Source: Streptomyces sp. SolWspMP-5a-2
GTDB taxonomy: Bacteria; Actinomycetota; Actinomycetes; Streptomycetales; Streptomycetaceae
DNA length: 64,000 nt
Assembly (NCBI RefSeq): GCF_900091845.1
Contig: NZ_FMCI01000175.1
Coordinates: forward strand, 54,521 to 118,520
Reading direction: 5' to 3'
Shown piece after piece: positions 1-9,021 of this stretch (position 1 is its first letter; each line of letters begins with the position of its first letter). A program made the position numbers and the translations under genes. A model generated the notes under the pieces. The model did no database searches. It was given only the letters and a program-made list of their open reading frames with translations, and was not told the DNA's origin.

Positions 1-44
1 TGACACCCCGGCGACCGCACGTCACCGGGAGGGGTGAGCCGGGA

Positions 45-929
45 TCACGTGCGGTCGCGCTCGCGCGCCCCCGCGTCCGTCGGCTCCCGGTCGCGTGGTG
101 GTGTCCGCTCCACCGTCCGCGGCAGCCGGTACGGCAGGGCGCCGTACCAGAGCCGGGACACCGTGAAGCCGAAGGCGAGACAGGCGACGCCGCCCACCGC
201 GTCCAGCCAGAAGTGGTTCGCGGTCGAGACGATGACCAGCAGCGTCAGCGCCGGGTACAGCAGCCCCAGCACCCGCGCCCACGGCACGCTCGCCAGGGCG
301 AAGATCGTCAGCCCGCACCACAGGGACCAGCCGATGTGCATGGACGGCATCGCGGCGTACTGGTTCGACATGTGCTTCAGATCGCCCGAGGCCATCGAAC
401 CCCAGGTCTGGTGGACCGCGACCGTGTCGACGAAGTCACCGCCCCGCATCAGCCGGGGCGGCGCGAGCGGGAACAGGTAGTAGCCGACCAGGGCCACGCC
501 CGTGGTCGCGAACAGCACGAGCCGGGCCGCCGCGTAGCGGCCCGGATGACTGCGGTAGAGCCAGACCAGCACACCCAGCGTGATGACGAAGTGCAGTGTC
601 GCGTAGTAGTAGTTCATCCCGACGATCAGCCAGGGCACCGAGTTCACCGCGTGGTTGACGGAATCCTCGACGGCGATCCCGAGGTCGTGCTCGATCCGCC
701 AGATCCAGTCGGCGTTGCGCAGCGCCTCGGCCCGCTGCTCCGGAACCGCGTTGCGGATCAGGGAGTACGTCCAGTAACTCACCGCGATCAGCAGGATCTC
801 GAACCAGAGCCGGGGGCGCCGCGGCGTACGCATCCGGCGCAGCAGATCCCGCCCTCTGCGGCCCGTGGCGGAGTCCGGGACGGCCACCGGTTCGCGGTCT
901 TCCAGACTGGTCACGGTCGAGTCACCCAT
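45..929 (-). CDS. PAP2-superfamily (Aur1/inositolphosphotransferase-like) membrane protein
   Basis: A 294-residue polytopic membrane protein. About five to six hydrophobic segments begin near residue 40. The PAP2 phosphatase signatures are visible: PSMHIGW in the middle and NHFWLDAVGG near the C-terminus, giving the two conserved histidines and the aspartate. The order and spacing fit the PAP2_3 (Aur1-like) group, which acts on lipid phosphates or phosphoinositol lipids at the membrane; the substrate cannot be read from sequence. The C-terminal 30 residues are charged and probably cytoplasmic. I chose the ATG at 929 because the frame upstream is only antisense to malR. It lies tail-to-head with malR and may be a separate transcript. 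Confidence 0.8.
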   Translation of the reverse strand: MGDSTVTSLEDREPVAVPDSATGRRGRDLLRRMRTPRRPRLWFEILLIAVSYWTYSLIRNAVPEQRAEALRNADWIWRIEHDLGIAVEDSVNHAVNSVPWLIVGMNYYYATLHFVITLGVLVWLYRSHPGRYAAARLVLFATTGVALVGYYLFPLAPPRLMRGGDFVDTVAVHQTWGSMASGDLKHMSNQYAAMPSMHIGWSLWCGLTIFALASVPWARVLGLLYPALTLLVIVSTANHFWLDAVGGVACLAFGFTVSRLWYGALPYRLPRTVERTPPRDREPTDAGARERDRT

Positions 930-1060
930 AGGCGTCAATTCTGCCAGAAACAGCTTCCCCCACCGATCATCCCCTGGTCGGGTCCGGGTCGCATGTCCTA
1001 CGCCTGAAGGACCGTTGCGGCCCCCCTTCCGCGCGGTACGGAGGGCCCGTCGTCTCCGTC

Positions 1061-2188
1061 CTAGGGACGATTCCGCTCGCCGGGGGCCGACGCCGTGGAG
1101 CCGCGCACCACCAGTTCCGGCATGAACACGAACTCGCTGTGCGGGGCGGGCGTCCCGCCGATCTCCTCCAGGAGCGTGCGCACCGCCGCCTGCCCCATCG
1201 CGGGCACCGGCTTGCGGACCGTGGTCAGCGGCGGGTCGGTGAAGGCGATCAGCGGCGAGTCGTCGAAACCGACCACCGAGACATCCCGGGGGACCTCGTG
1301 GCCCCGCTGCCGCGCCGCCCGTATGGCACCCAGTGCCATCATGTCGCTGGCGCACACCACCGCCGTGCAGCCCCGCTCGATCAGCGCGGCCGTCGCGGCC
1401 TGCCCGCCCTCCAGCGTGTACAGCGAGTGCTGCACCAGCTCCGCCTCGATCTCCTGCGGGTTCAGGCCGAGTTGGTCCTGCATGGCGCGCACGAACCCGT
1501 CGATCTTGCGCTGCACGGGCACGAACCGCTTCGGGCCGAGGGCGAGTCCGATCCGGGTGTGGCCGAGGGAGACCAGGTGCGTCACCGCGAGCGTCATCGC
1601 GGCCCGGTCGTCCGGGGAGATGAAAGGTGCCTGCACCTTCGGCGAGAAGCCGTCCACGAGCACGTACGGCACGCCCTGCGCCCGCAGCCGCTCGTAGCGC
1701 TCCATGTCGGCGGTGGTGTCCGCGTGCAGCCCGGAGACGTAGATGATCCCGGCGACCCCGCGGTCCACCAGCATCTCGGTCAGCTCGTCCTCGGTGGACC
1801 CGCCCGGCGTCTGGGTGGCCAGCACCGGGGTGTAGCCCTGCCGGGTCAGCGCCTGCCCGATGACCTGGGCCAGCGCCGGGAAGATGGGGTTCTCCAGCTC
1901 CGGGGTGATCAGGCCGACCAGGCCCTCGCTGCGCTGGCGCAGCCGTACCGGGCGTTCGTAGCCCAGCACGTCGAGGGCGGCGAGCACGGACTGGCGGGTG
2001 GTGGCGGCGACGCCCGGCTTCCCGTTCAGGACGCGGCTGACGGTCGCTTCGCTCACCCCCGCCTGGGCGGCGATGTCGGCTAGCCGTGTGGTCACGGCAC
2101 CGGACTGTACCGGTCGTCTCTGCCCTTGCACACCAATAGCGCGCCTGGTGCGGCCTGGTGGGCGGCCCGGTCCGGGCTGCTGGGTCAT
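1061..2188 (-). CDS. malR: LacI/GalR-family maltose regulator MalR
   Basis: A 375-residue LacI-family repressor. The N-terminal helix-turn-helix is clear (TRLADIAAQAGVSEATVSRV, about residues 34-54, with the hinge helix after it), followed by a periplasmic-binding-protein-like sugar domain. The start at 2188 has a GAGGGAG ribosome site a few bases upstream. The N-terminus carries about 30 extra arginine/proline-rich residues before the HTH, so a GTG further in is possible. It is divergent from malE, the arrangement of the well-studied Streptomyces malR-malEFG locus, in which MalR represses malE and extracellular amylase genes until maltodextrin is present. The assignment rests on family plus context. 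Confidence 0.93.
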   Translation of the reverse strand: MTQQPGPGRPPGRTRRAIGVQGQRRPVQSGAVTTRLADIAAQAGVSEATVSRVLNGKPGVAATTRQSVLAALDVLGYERPVRLRQRSEGLVGLITPELENPIFPALAQVIGQALTRQGYTPVLATQTPGGSTEDELTEMLVDRGVAGIIYVSGLHADTTADMERYERLRAQGVPYVLVDGFSPKVQAPFISPDDRAAMTLAVTHLVSLGHTRIGLALGPKRFVPVQRKIDGFVRAMQDQLGLNPQEIEAELVQHSLYTLEGGQAATAALIERGCTAVVCASDMMALGAIRAARQRGHEVPRDVSVVGFDDSPLIAFTDPPLTTVRKPVPAMGQAAVRTLLEEIGGTPAPHSEFVFMPELVVRGSTASAPGERNRP

Positions 2189-2218
2189 CGCACTCCCTCG
2201 TGAACATGATGGCAAGAG

Positions 2219-2341
2219 CTTGCAGAGTCTTGCACAACCGGTCCTTCGGCGCTCCACCGCCGTAAACAAGCGTCTCATGGCGATCGCCGACAGATCACAC
2301 GCGGATAACTTCCGCATTCCCTTGCAATTTTTTTCAGCAAG
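2219..2341. promoter_or_regulatory. malR-malE divergent control region with candidate MalR operators
   Basis: The 286-bp gap between malR and malE contains CTTGCA-type elements: a directly repeated pair at about 2219-2235 and an inverted pair, CTTGC at 2321-2325 facing GCAAG at 2337-2341. CTTGCA motifs are known for Streptomyces amylase and malE operators recognised by MalR/Reg1. Operator function here is inferred. Confidence 0.65.
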
Positions 2342-2474
2342 GTCTTTCGCGCCGCTTACCTGGCTGTTACGTTCACGTTCGCCCGGTCGCCGCAACGGCG
2401 CAGTCGGCAAGTAGGCGGGGCGGCGGACGGGGCCGCCCCCGCACCACACGGGCTCACACCCTCAAGGAGAACTC

Positions 2475-3746
2475 ATGCGGCGTGGCACAGCGGCCACAGC
2501 GCTGGTGGCGTCCCTCGCCCTCGCGGCGACGGCCTGCGGCGGGAGCGGAGACAGCGGCGACAAGGCGTCCGGGCCGGTGACGATCACCTGGTGGGACACC
2601 TCCAACGCCACCAACGAGGCGCCCACCTACAAGGCGCTCGTGAAGGAGTTCGAGGCCGCCCACAAGGACGTCAAGGTCAAGTACGTCAACGTCCCCTTCG
2701 ACCAGGCGCAGAACAAGTTCGACACCGCCGCCGGTTCCCAGGGCGCCCCGGACATCCTGCGCTCCGAGGTCGGCTGGACCCCCGCCTTCGCCAAGAAGGG
2801 CTTCTTCCTGCCGCTCGACGGCACCGAGGCCCTCAAGGACCAGGCCCAGTTCCAGTCCAGCCTGATCACGCAGGCCCAGTACGAGGGCAAGACCTACGGC
2901 GTCCCGCTGGTCACCGACACCCTCGCCCTCGTCTACAACAAGGCCCTCTTCGCGAAGGCCGGTGTCGAGGCGCCCAAGACCTGGGACGACCTGCGGAAGG
3001 CCGCCGCCACCGTCAAGGAGAAGACCGGCGTCGACGGCTACTGGGGCTCCACCCAGGCCTACTACGCGCAGTCCTTCCTCTACGGCGAGGGCACCGACAC
3101 CGTCGACGCCGCCGCCAAGAAGGTCACCGTCGACTCGCCCGCCGCGAAGAAGGCGTACGGCACCTGGCTGAGCCTCTTCGACGGCAAGGGCCTGCACAAA
3201 GCGGACACCACCGCCGACGCCTACGCCCACATCCAGGACGCGTTCGTCAACGGCAAGGTCGCCGCGATCGTCCAGGGCCCGTGGGAGATAACGAACTTCT
3301 ACAAGGGCACCGCCTTCAAGGACAAGGCCAACCTCGGCATCGCCACCGTCCCGGCCGGTTCCACCGGCAAGGCGGGCGCCCCGACCGGCGGCCACAACCT
3401 GTCCGTCTACGCCGGTTCCGACGCCGCCCACCAGAAGGCCGCCCTGAAGTTCGTGAACTTCATGACGTCCGCGTCGTCCCAGTCGGCCATCGCGCTGAAG
3501 AACTCCACGCTGCCGACCCGCGACGACGCCTACACCGCCGAGGTCAAGGCCGACCCGGGCATCGCCGGGTTCCAGGGCGTCCTGGCCGCCGCGCAGCCGC
3601 GCCCGGCCCTGCCCGAGTACAGCTCCCTGTGGGGCCCGCTGGACACCGAGCTGCCCAAGATCGCCGGTGGCAAGGAGTCCCTGGACAAGGGTCTGGGCAA
3701 CGCCGAACTCGCCATCGCCAAGCTGGTGCCCGACTTCAGCAAGTGA
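2475..3746 (+). CDS. malE: Maltose/maltodextrin-binding lipoprotein MalE
   Basis: A 423-residue ABC solute-binding protein (SBP family 1). The N-terminus has a short basic stretch and a hydrophobic segment ending in AATAC, so Cys21 is the probable lipidation site; the mature protein would be anchored outside the membrane. The rest has the bilobal binding-protein layout (ITWWDT near the start, YGVPLVTDTLALVYNK). A strong AAGGAGA ribosome site lies about 7 bases upstream of the ATG. It is the first gene of malE-malF-malG-aglA and is probably MalR-repressed. A large hairpin follows it, which would let malE be made in excess over the permeases. Confidence 0.95.
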   Translation: MRRGTAATALVASLALAATACGGSGDSGDKASGPVTITWWDTSNATNEAPTYKALVKEFEAAHKDVKVKYVNVPFDQAQNKFDTAAGSQGAPDILRSEVGWTPAFAKKGFFLPLDGTEALKDQAQFQSSLITQAQYEGKTYGVPLVTDTLALVYNKALFAKAGVEAPKTWDDLRKAAATVKEKTGVDGYWGSTQAYYAQSFLYGEGTDTVDAAAKKVTVDSPAAKKAYGTWLSLFDGKGLHKADTTADAYAHIQDAFVNGKVAAIVQGPWEITNFYKGTAFKDKANLGIATVPAGSTGKAGAPTGGHNLSVYAGSDAAHQKAALKFVNFMTSASSQSAIALKNSTLPTRDDAYTAEVKADPGIAGFQGVLAAAQPRPALPEYSSLWGPLDTELPKIAGGKESLDKGLGNAELAIAKLVPDFSK

Positions 3747-3751
3747 CCGCG

Positions 3752-3793
3752 ACGGCCGCCGGACCTCCCGAGGGGGAGGGGTCCGGCGGCCGT
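3752..3793 (+). terminator. Intra-operon hairpin between malE and malF
   Basis: A 14-bp GC stem (ACGGCCGCCGGACC against GGTCCGGCGGCCGT) lies directly after the malE stop. It is likely a partial terminator or mRNA-stabilising hairpin, the usual device for raising binding-protein expression above that of the permeases. No U-tract follows, so full termination is unlikely. Confidence 0.75.
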
Positions 3794-3839
3794 GCCCGGC
3801 CCACCCCCAGACCCGGACCACCCAGAAGGTTGTCGACCC

Positions 3840-4844
3840 ATGACAGTCGCCATCGACCGCGCGACCGGCAAGCGCCACGGTGACCGCGCGCCCCGGCCCG
3901 GCCTCGGGCATCGCCTCAGGCACGGCTACCGGAAGCACTGGTACGCCTACGCGATGATCACGCCGGTCGCCGTCGTGCTCGGCGTCCTCGTGCTCTACCC
4001 CCTGCTGTACGGCCTCTACCTGACGCTCACCGACGCCAACAGCCTGAACACGGCCCGCACCATCGGCGTCAACCACATCGACGCCACCTACAAGTTCATC
4101 GGGCTCGACAACTACCAGGACATCCTGTTCGGCGCGACGGCGTACGACCGCTTCTGGTCGCACTTCCTCTGGACGATCGCCTGGACCGCCGTCTGCGTCG
4201 CCCTGCACTACACCATCGGCCTCGGCCTCGCCCTGCTGCTCAACCAGAAGCTGCGCGGACGCACCGCCTACCGGCTGATCCTGATCCTGCCGTGGGCCGT
4301 GCCCACGTTCGTCACCGTCTTCGGCTGGCGCTTCATGCTCGCCGACGGGGGCGTCCTCAACTCGTTCCTGCACGCCCTGCACCTGCCCGAGCCCAACTGG
4401 CTGGAGGACACCTCCTGGCAGCGGTTCGCCGCCATCATGGTCAACACCTGGTGCGGGGTGCCGTTCATGATGGTCTCGCTCCTCGGCGGGCTCCAGGCCA
4501 TCGACGCCTCCCTCTACGAGGCCGCCGAGATGGACGGCGCCGGCCCCTGGCAGCGCTTCAGGCACGTCACCCTGCCCGGTCTGCGCCCGGTCGCCGCCAC
4601 CGTCGTCCTGCTCGGCATCATCTGGACGTTCAACCAGTTCGCCGTCATCTTCCTGCTCTTCGGCAACACCGCGCCGGACGCGCAGATCCTGGTCACCTGG
4701 GCCTACTACCTCGGCTTCGGACAGCAGCCGCGCGACTTCGCGCAGTCCGCCGCCTACGGCATCCTGCTGCTGGCCATCCTGATCGTCTTCACCTCCTTCT
4801 ACCGCCGCTGGCTGAACCGCAACGACCAGCAGCTCGCGATCTGA
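3840..4844 (+). CDS. malF: Maltose ABC transporter permease MalF
   Basis: A 334-residue inner-membrane permease with about six transmembrane helices. The EAA loop that contacts the ATPase is visible late in the protein (YEAAEMDGAGPWQRFRHVTLP). I chose the ATG at 3840, with AGAAGG upstream, over the in-frame ATG at 3792, which falls in the hairpin region and would add a proline-rich tail. It partners with MalG in the channel. No ATPase gene is nearby; in Streptomyces the shared ATPase MsiK serves such transporters, which is established knowledge and not seen here. Confidence 0.93.
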   Translation: MTVAIDRATGKRHGDRAPRPGLGHRLRHGYRKHWYAYAMITPVAVVLGVLVLYPLLYGLYLTLTDANSLNTARTIGVNHIDATYKFIGLDNYQDILFGATAYDRFWSHFLWTIAWTAVCVALHYTIGLGLALLLNQKLRGRTAYRLILILPWAVPTFVTVFGWRFMLADGGVLNSFLHALHLPEPNWLEDTSWQRFAAIMVNTWCGVPFMMVSLLGGLQAIDASLYEAAEMDGAGPWQRFRHVTLPGLRPVAATVVLLGIIWTFNQFAVIFLLFGNTAPDAQILVTWAYYLGFGQQPRDFAQSAAYGILLLAILIVFTSFYRRWLNRNDQQLAI

Positions 4845-4856
4845 GGCGGGAGCCCC

Positions 4857-5768
4857 ATGAGTACGACCACCGTCGAGACCCCCGCCGCGGCGACCGCGCC
4901 CGGCGCCCCCGGCACCCGGCGGCGCCCGGCCCGCAGGCGCGGCGAGAACACCCCGCTGGGCAGCCTCGTCTCCCACGGCGTCCTGATCGCCGCCAGCCTG
5001 ATCGCGCTGTTCCCGATCGCCTGGCTGGTCTTCCTCTCGCTCGGCCCGGACAAGGACGACTACCTCCACCCGGCCGGCATCTGGCGGAAGATGACCTTCG
5101 CCAACTACGCGTTCGTGCTCCAGCACACCGAGTTCTTCGACTGGCTGAAGAGTTCGCTGATCGTCTCGCTCGGCACCACCGTCATCGGGGTGCTGATCGC
5201 CGCGACCACCGGCTACGCCGTCTCGCGCATGCGCTTCCCCGGCTACCGGAAGTTCATGTGGGTCCTGCTGGTCACCCAGATGTTCCCGGTCGCCGTGCTG
5301 ATGGTGCCGATGTACCAGATCCTCTCCGACCTGCGGCTCGTCGACAGCTACCTCGGCCTGGTCCTGGTCTACTGCACCACCGCCGTGCCGTACTGCGCCT
5401 GGCTGCTCAAGGGGTACTTCGACACCATCCCGTTCGAGATCGACGAGGCCGGACGCGTCGACGGGCTCTCGCCGTTCGGCACCTTCGCCCGGCTGATCCT
5501 GCCGCTGGCCCGGCCCGGCCTCGCGGTCGCCGCGTTCTACAGCTTCCTCACCGCCTTCGGCGAGGTCGCCTTCGCCTCGACGTTCATGCTGTCCGACACC
5601 AAGTACACCTTCGCCGTCGGCCTGCAGACCTTCGTCAGCGAGCACGACGCCCAGCGCAACCTGATGGCGGCCACCGCGGTGCTGATCGCGATACCCGTCT
5701 CCGCGTTCTTCTACCTCGTGCAGAAGAACCTGGTCACCGGCCTCACCGCGGGCGGCACGAAGGGCTGA
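4857..5768 (+). CDS. malG: Maltose ABC transporter permease MalG
   Basis: A 303-residue permease with a proline/alanine/arginine-rich cytoplasmic N-terminus of about 40 residues and six predicted membrane spans. The EAA-loop motif is present (EIDEAGRVDGLSPFGTFARL). It starts 12 bp after malF, with a GGCGGGAG ribosome site, so the two are translationally close and surely co-transcribed. It forms the second half of the maltodextrin channel. Confidence 0.93.
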   Translation: MSTTTVETPAAATAPGAPGTRRRPARRRGENTPLGSLVSHGVLIAASLIALFPIAWLVFLSLGPDKDDYLHPAGIWRKMTFANYAFVLQHTEFFDWLKSSLIVSLGTTVIGVLIAATTGYAVSRMRFPGYRKFMWVLLVTQMFPVAVLMVPMYQILSDLRLVDSYLGLVLVYCTTAVPYCAWLLKGYFDTIPFEIDEAGRVDGLSPFGTFARLILPLARPGLAVAAFYSFLTAFGEVAFASTFMLSDTKYTFAVGLQTFVSEHDAQRNLMAATAVLIAIPVSAFFYLVQKNLVTGLTAGGTKG

Positions 5769-5829
5769 CCCGCCCGCCGCCCCACGCCCCACCCCGACGA
5801 CCGATGACTCCGTCATCTGCAAGGACGAC

Positions 5830-7500
5830 ATGAGCCAGCACTCCGCCGACCCGGCCCCCCACTCCACCGTCGCCACCGTCACGGGGCGCCGCGACTGGTG
5901 GCGGGACGCGGTGATCTACCAGGTCTACCCCCGCAGCTTCGCCGACGGCGACGGCGACGGCATGGGCGACCTGGCGGGCATCCGCTCCCGCCTCCCGTAC
6001 CTGCGCGACCTGGGCGTGGACGCCGTCTGGCTGAGCCCCTTCTACGCCTCCCCGCAGGCCGACGCGGGCTACGACGTCGCCGACTACCGCGCCGTCGACC
6101 CGATGTTCGGCACCCTCCTGGACGCCGACGCGCTGATCCGCGACGCCCACACGCTGGGGCTGCGGATCATCGTCGACCTCGTCCCCAACCACTCCTCGGA
6201 CCAGTACGACTGGTTCAGGCGGGCCCTCGCCGAGGGACCGGGCTCCCCGCTGCGCGAGCGCTACCACTTCCGCGCCGGCCGCGGCGAGAACGGCGAACTC
6301 CCGCCCAACGACTGGGAGTCCGTCTTCGGCGGCCCGGCCTGGACCCGGGTCGAGGACGGCGAGTGGTACCTGCACCTTTTCGCGCCCGAGCAGCCCGACT
6401 TCAACTGGGAACACCCCGCCGTCGGCGACGAGTTCCGCTCCATCCTGCGGTTCTGGCTCGACATGGGCGTCGACGGCTTCCGGATCGACGTCGCCCACGG
6501 GCTGGTCAAGGCGGCGGGGCTGCCCGACCTCGGCTCCCACGACCAGCTCAAGCTGCTGGGCAACGATGTCACCCCGTTCTTCGACCAGGACGGCGTGCAC
6601 GCGATCTACCGCCAGTGGCGCACGATCCTCGACGAGTACTCGGGCGAGCGCGTCTTCGTCGCCGAGGCGTGGACGCCGACCGTCGAGCGCACCGCCCACT
6701 ACGTCCGCCCCGACGAGCTGCACCAGGCGTTCAACTTCCAGTACCTGACGACCGAGTGGGACGCCGGGGAGCTGCGCACCGTGGTCGACCGCACCCTGGA
6801 GGCGATGCGCCCGGTCGGCGCCCCCGCCACCTGGGTGCTCTCCAACCACGACGTCACTAGGCACGCCACCCGGTTCGCCAACCCGCCCGGCCTCGGCACC
6901 CAGATCCGCACCGCGGGCGACCGCGGACTCGGCCTGCGCCGGGCCCGCGCCGCCACCCTGCTGATGCTGGCCCTGCCCGGCTCCGCCTACGTCTACCAGG
7001 GCGAGGAGCTGGGCCTGCCGGACGTCGTCGACCTCCCCGACGAGGTGCGCCAGGACCCCGCCTACTTCCGCGGCGCGGGCCAGGACGGCTTCCGCGACGG
7101 CTGCCGGGTGCCGATCCCGTGGACCCGCGAGGGCACGTCCTACGGCTTCGGCACGGGCGGGAGCTGGCTGCCGCAGCCCGACTCCTGGGCCGAGCTGAGC
7201 GTCGAGGCGCAGACCGGCGTGCCCGGCTCCACGCTGGAGCTGTACCGCGCCGCCCTCGCCGTCCGGCGGGCCCAGGCCGACCTGGGCGCGGGGGACGCGG
7301 TGGAGTGGCTGCGCGCGCCCGAGGGCGTACTGGCCTTCCGGCGCGGGGAGTTCGTCTGCGTCGCCAACACCGGCAGCGGGTCGGTCACCGTGCCGATGCG
7401 CGGCCGGGTGCTGCTGGCCAGCGGCGAGATCGCCGAGTCGGACGGCGAGGCGAAGCTGCCCGCCGACACCACCCTCTGGTGGACCGAGGCCACCGGCTGA
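5830..7500 (+). CDS. aglA: GH13 alpha-glucosidase (cytoplasmic maltodextrin hydrolase)
   Basis: A 556-residue GH13 enzyme without a signal peptide. The catalytic triad regions are all visible: GFRIDVAHG (nucleophile Asp), VAEAWTP (acid/base Glu) and SNHDVTRH (transition-state Asp), plus DLVPNHSSDQYDWF. Length and layout match Streptomyces AglA-type oligo-alpha-glucosidases, which cut imported maltose and maltodextrins to glucose in the cytoplasm. It sits 61 bp after malG at the end of the mal operon and is followed by a hairpin terminator. Confidence 0.92.
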   Translation: MSQHSADPAPHSTVATVTGRRDWWRDAVIYQVYPRSFADGDGDGMGDLAGIRSRLPYLRDLGVDAVWLSPFYASPQADAGYDVADYRAVDPMFGTLLDADALIRDAHTLGLRIIVDLVPNHSSDQYDWFRRALAEGPGSPLRERYHFRAGRGENGELPPNDWESVFGGPAWTRVEDGEWYLHLFAPEQPDFNWEHPAVGDEFRSILRFWLDMGVDGFRIDVAHGLVKAAGLPDLGSHDQLKLLGNDVTPFFDQDGVHAIYRQWRTILDEYSGERVFVAEAWTPTVERTAHYVRPDELHQAFNFQYLTTEWDAGELRTVVDRTLEAMRPVGAPATWVLSNHDVTRHATRFANPPGLGTQIRTAGDRGLGLRRARAATLLMLALPGSAYVYQGEELGLPDVVDLPDEVRQDPAYFRGAGQDGFRDGCRVPIPWTREGTSYGFGTGGSWLPQPDSWAELSVEAQTGVPGSTLELYRAALAVRRAQADLGAGDAVEWLRAPEGVLAFRRGEFVCVANTGSGSVTVPMRGRVLLASGEIAESDGEAKLPADTTLWWTEATG

Positions 7501-7537
7501 GCCGGGGCGCCTGAAACTTCTTCCATCAACTTCCGTC

Positions 7538-7565
7538 GGCCCGCTGCCTTTTCAGGCGGCGGGCC
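7538..7565 (+). terminator. Terminator after aglA
   Basis: An 11-bp GC stem (GGCCCGCTGCC against GGCGGCGGGCC, one wobble) with loop TTTTCA is followed by a short T run. It ends the mal operon. Confidence 0.8.
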
Positions 7566-7581
7566 TTTAGCATCTGCGCAA

Positions 7582-7610
7582 CCGCAAGGTTTCCAGAAGT
7601 TTTCTGCAAG
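7582..7610. promoter_or_regulatory. Candidate MalR/Reg1 operator before the first amylase gene
   Basis: GCAAG occurs at 7583-7587 and again at 7606-7610, about 30 bp before the amylase start. On the reverse strand this reads as CTTGCAG followed by CCTTGCG, like the directly repeated elements of Streptomyces amylase promoters. Function is inferred from motif and position. Confidence 0.55.
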
Positions 7611-7637
7611 AGCCTTCAACGGAGAAGGAACCCCCAC

Positions 7638-9014
7638 ATGGCCAGAACCAGAGCGCTTTCGGGTGCCGTCGCCCTCGCCGCTGCCGCCGCCGTCATGGCC
7701 CCCGGTACCGCCGAGGCCGCCCCGCCCGGCACCAAGGACGTCACCGCCGTCCTCTTCGAGTGGAACTTCGCCTCGGTCGCCAGGGAGTGCACCACCACCC
7801 TCGGCCCGGCCGGCTACGGGTACGTCCAGGTCTCACCGCCCGCCGAGCACATACAGGGCGCGCAGTGGTGGACGTCGTACCAGCCGGTGTCGTACAAGAT
7901 CGCGGGTCGGCTCGGGGACCGGGCCGCCTTCCAGAACATGGTGAACACCTGTCACGCGGCCGGGGTGAAGGTCGTCGCCGACGCGGTGATCAACCACATG
8001 TCGGCGGGCAGCGGCACCGGCACCGGCGGCTCCTCGTACACCAAGTACTCCTACCCGGGCCTGTACTCCTCGTACGACTTCGACGACTGCACCGCGCAGG
8101 TCAGCAACTACCAGGACCGCTGGAACGTCCAGCACTGCGAACTCGTGGGCCTCGCCGACCTCGACACCGGTGAGGAGTACGTCCGCAAGACGATCGCCGG
8201 GTACCTCAACGACCTGCTCTCGCTGGGCGTCGACGGCTTCCGGATCGACGCGGCCAAGCACATCGACACCGCCGACCTCGCCAACATCAAGTCCCGGCTG
8301 ACCAATCCGTCCGTGTACTGGAAGCAGGAGGTCATCTACGGCGCGGGCGAGGCCGTCCAGCCCACCGAGTACACCGGCAACGGCGACGTCCAGGAGTTCC
8401 GCTACGCCTACGACCTCAAGCGGGTCTTCAACTCCGAGAAGCTCGCCTACCTGAAGAACTACGGCGAGGGCTGGGGGTACCTGAACGGCTCGGTGGCCGG
8501 GGTCTTCGTCGACAACCACGACACCGAGCGCAACGGCTCCACCCTCAACTACAAGGACGGCGCCAACTACACGCTGGCCAACGTCTTCATGCTCGCCCAC
8601 CCGTACGGCGCCCCGGACGTCAACTCCGGCTACGAGTGGTCGGACGCGGACGCCGGACCGCCCAACGGGGGCTCGGTGAGCGCCTGCTGGCAGAACGGCT
8701 GGAAGTGCCAGCACGCCTGGCCCGAGATCAGGTCCATGGTCGCCTTCCGCAACGCCACCCGCGGCCAGGCGATGACCGACTGGTGGGACAACGGCGGCAA
8801 CGCGATCGCCTTCGGCCGGGGCGCCAAGGGCTTCGTGGCCGTCAACCACGAGTCGGGCTCGCTCAGCCGCACCTACCAGACGTCGCTGCCCGCCGGGACG
8901 TACTGCAACGTGCAGAACAACACGACGGTGACGGTGAACTCCGGTGGGCAGTTCACCGCCACCCTGGGCGGCAACACGGCGCTGGCGGTCTACGCCGGCC
9001 GGTCGAGCTGCTGA
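7638..9014 (+). CDS. Secreted GH13 alpha-amylase
   Basis: A 458-residue extracellular alpha-amylase. The first 29 residues form a signal peptide ending in the AxA-type site AEA. Catalytic motifs are in order: [17 protein letters not shown] (nucleophile), the GAGEAV acid/base region and [12 protein letters not shown]-terminal all-beta Aamy_C domain follows, but no CBM20, so it lacks the starch-binding module of its neighbour. A GAGAAGGA ribosome site precedes the ATG. It degrades starch outside the cell to feed the MalEFG importer. Its 3' end meets the opposing amylase gene 7 bp away. Confidence 0.93.
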   Translation: MARTRALSGAVALAAAAAVMAPGTAEAAPPGTKDVTAVLFEWNFASVARECTTTLGPAGYGYVQVSPPAEHIQGAQWWTSYQPVSYKIAGRLGDRAAFQNMVNTCHAAGVKVVADAVINHMSAGSGTGTGGSSYTKYSYPGLYSSYDFDDCTAQVSNYQDRWNVQHCELVGLADLDTGEEYVRKTIAGYLNDLLSLGVDGFRIDAAKHIDTADLANIKSRLTNPSVYWKQEVIYGAGEAVQPTEYTGNGDVQEFRYAYDLKRVFNSEKLAYLKNYGEGWGYLNGSVAGVFVDNHDTERNGSTLNYKDGANYTLANVFMLAHPYGAPDVNSGYEWSDADAGPPNGGSVSACWQNGWKCQHAWPEIRSMVAFRNATRGQAMTDWWDNGGNAIAFGRGAKGFVAVNHESGSLSRTYQTSLPAGTYCNVQNNTTVTVNSGGQFTATLGGNTALAVYAGRSSC

Positions 9015-9021
9015 GCCCGGA

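Noticed and set aside
1..44. A gene at the left edge
   Set aside because: Only the 3' flank of the PAP2 gene is visible; nothing supports a coding region.
2454..5882. A 1142-codon open frame on the minus strand across malEFG
   Set aside because: It is antisense to well-supported genes, has composition expected from third-position G/C bias and matches no protein pattern.
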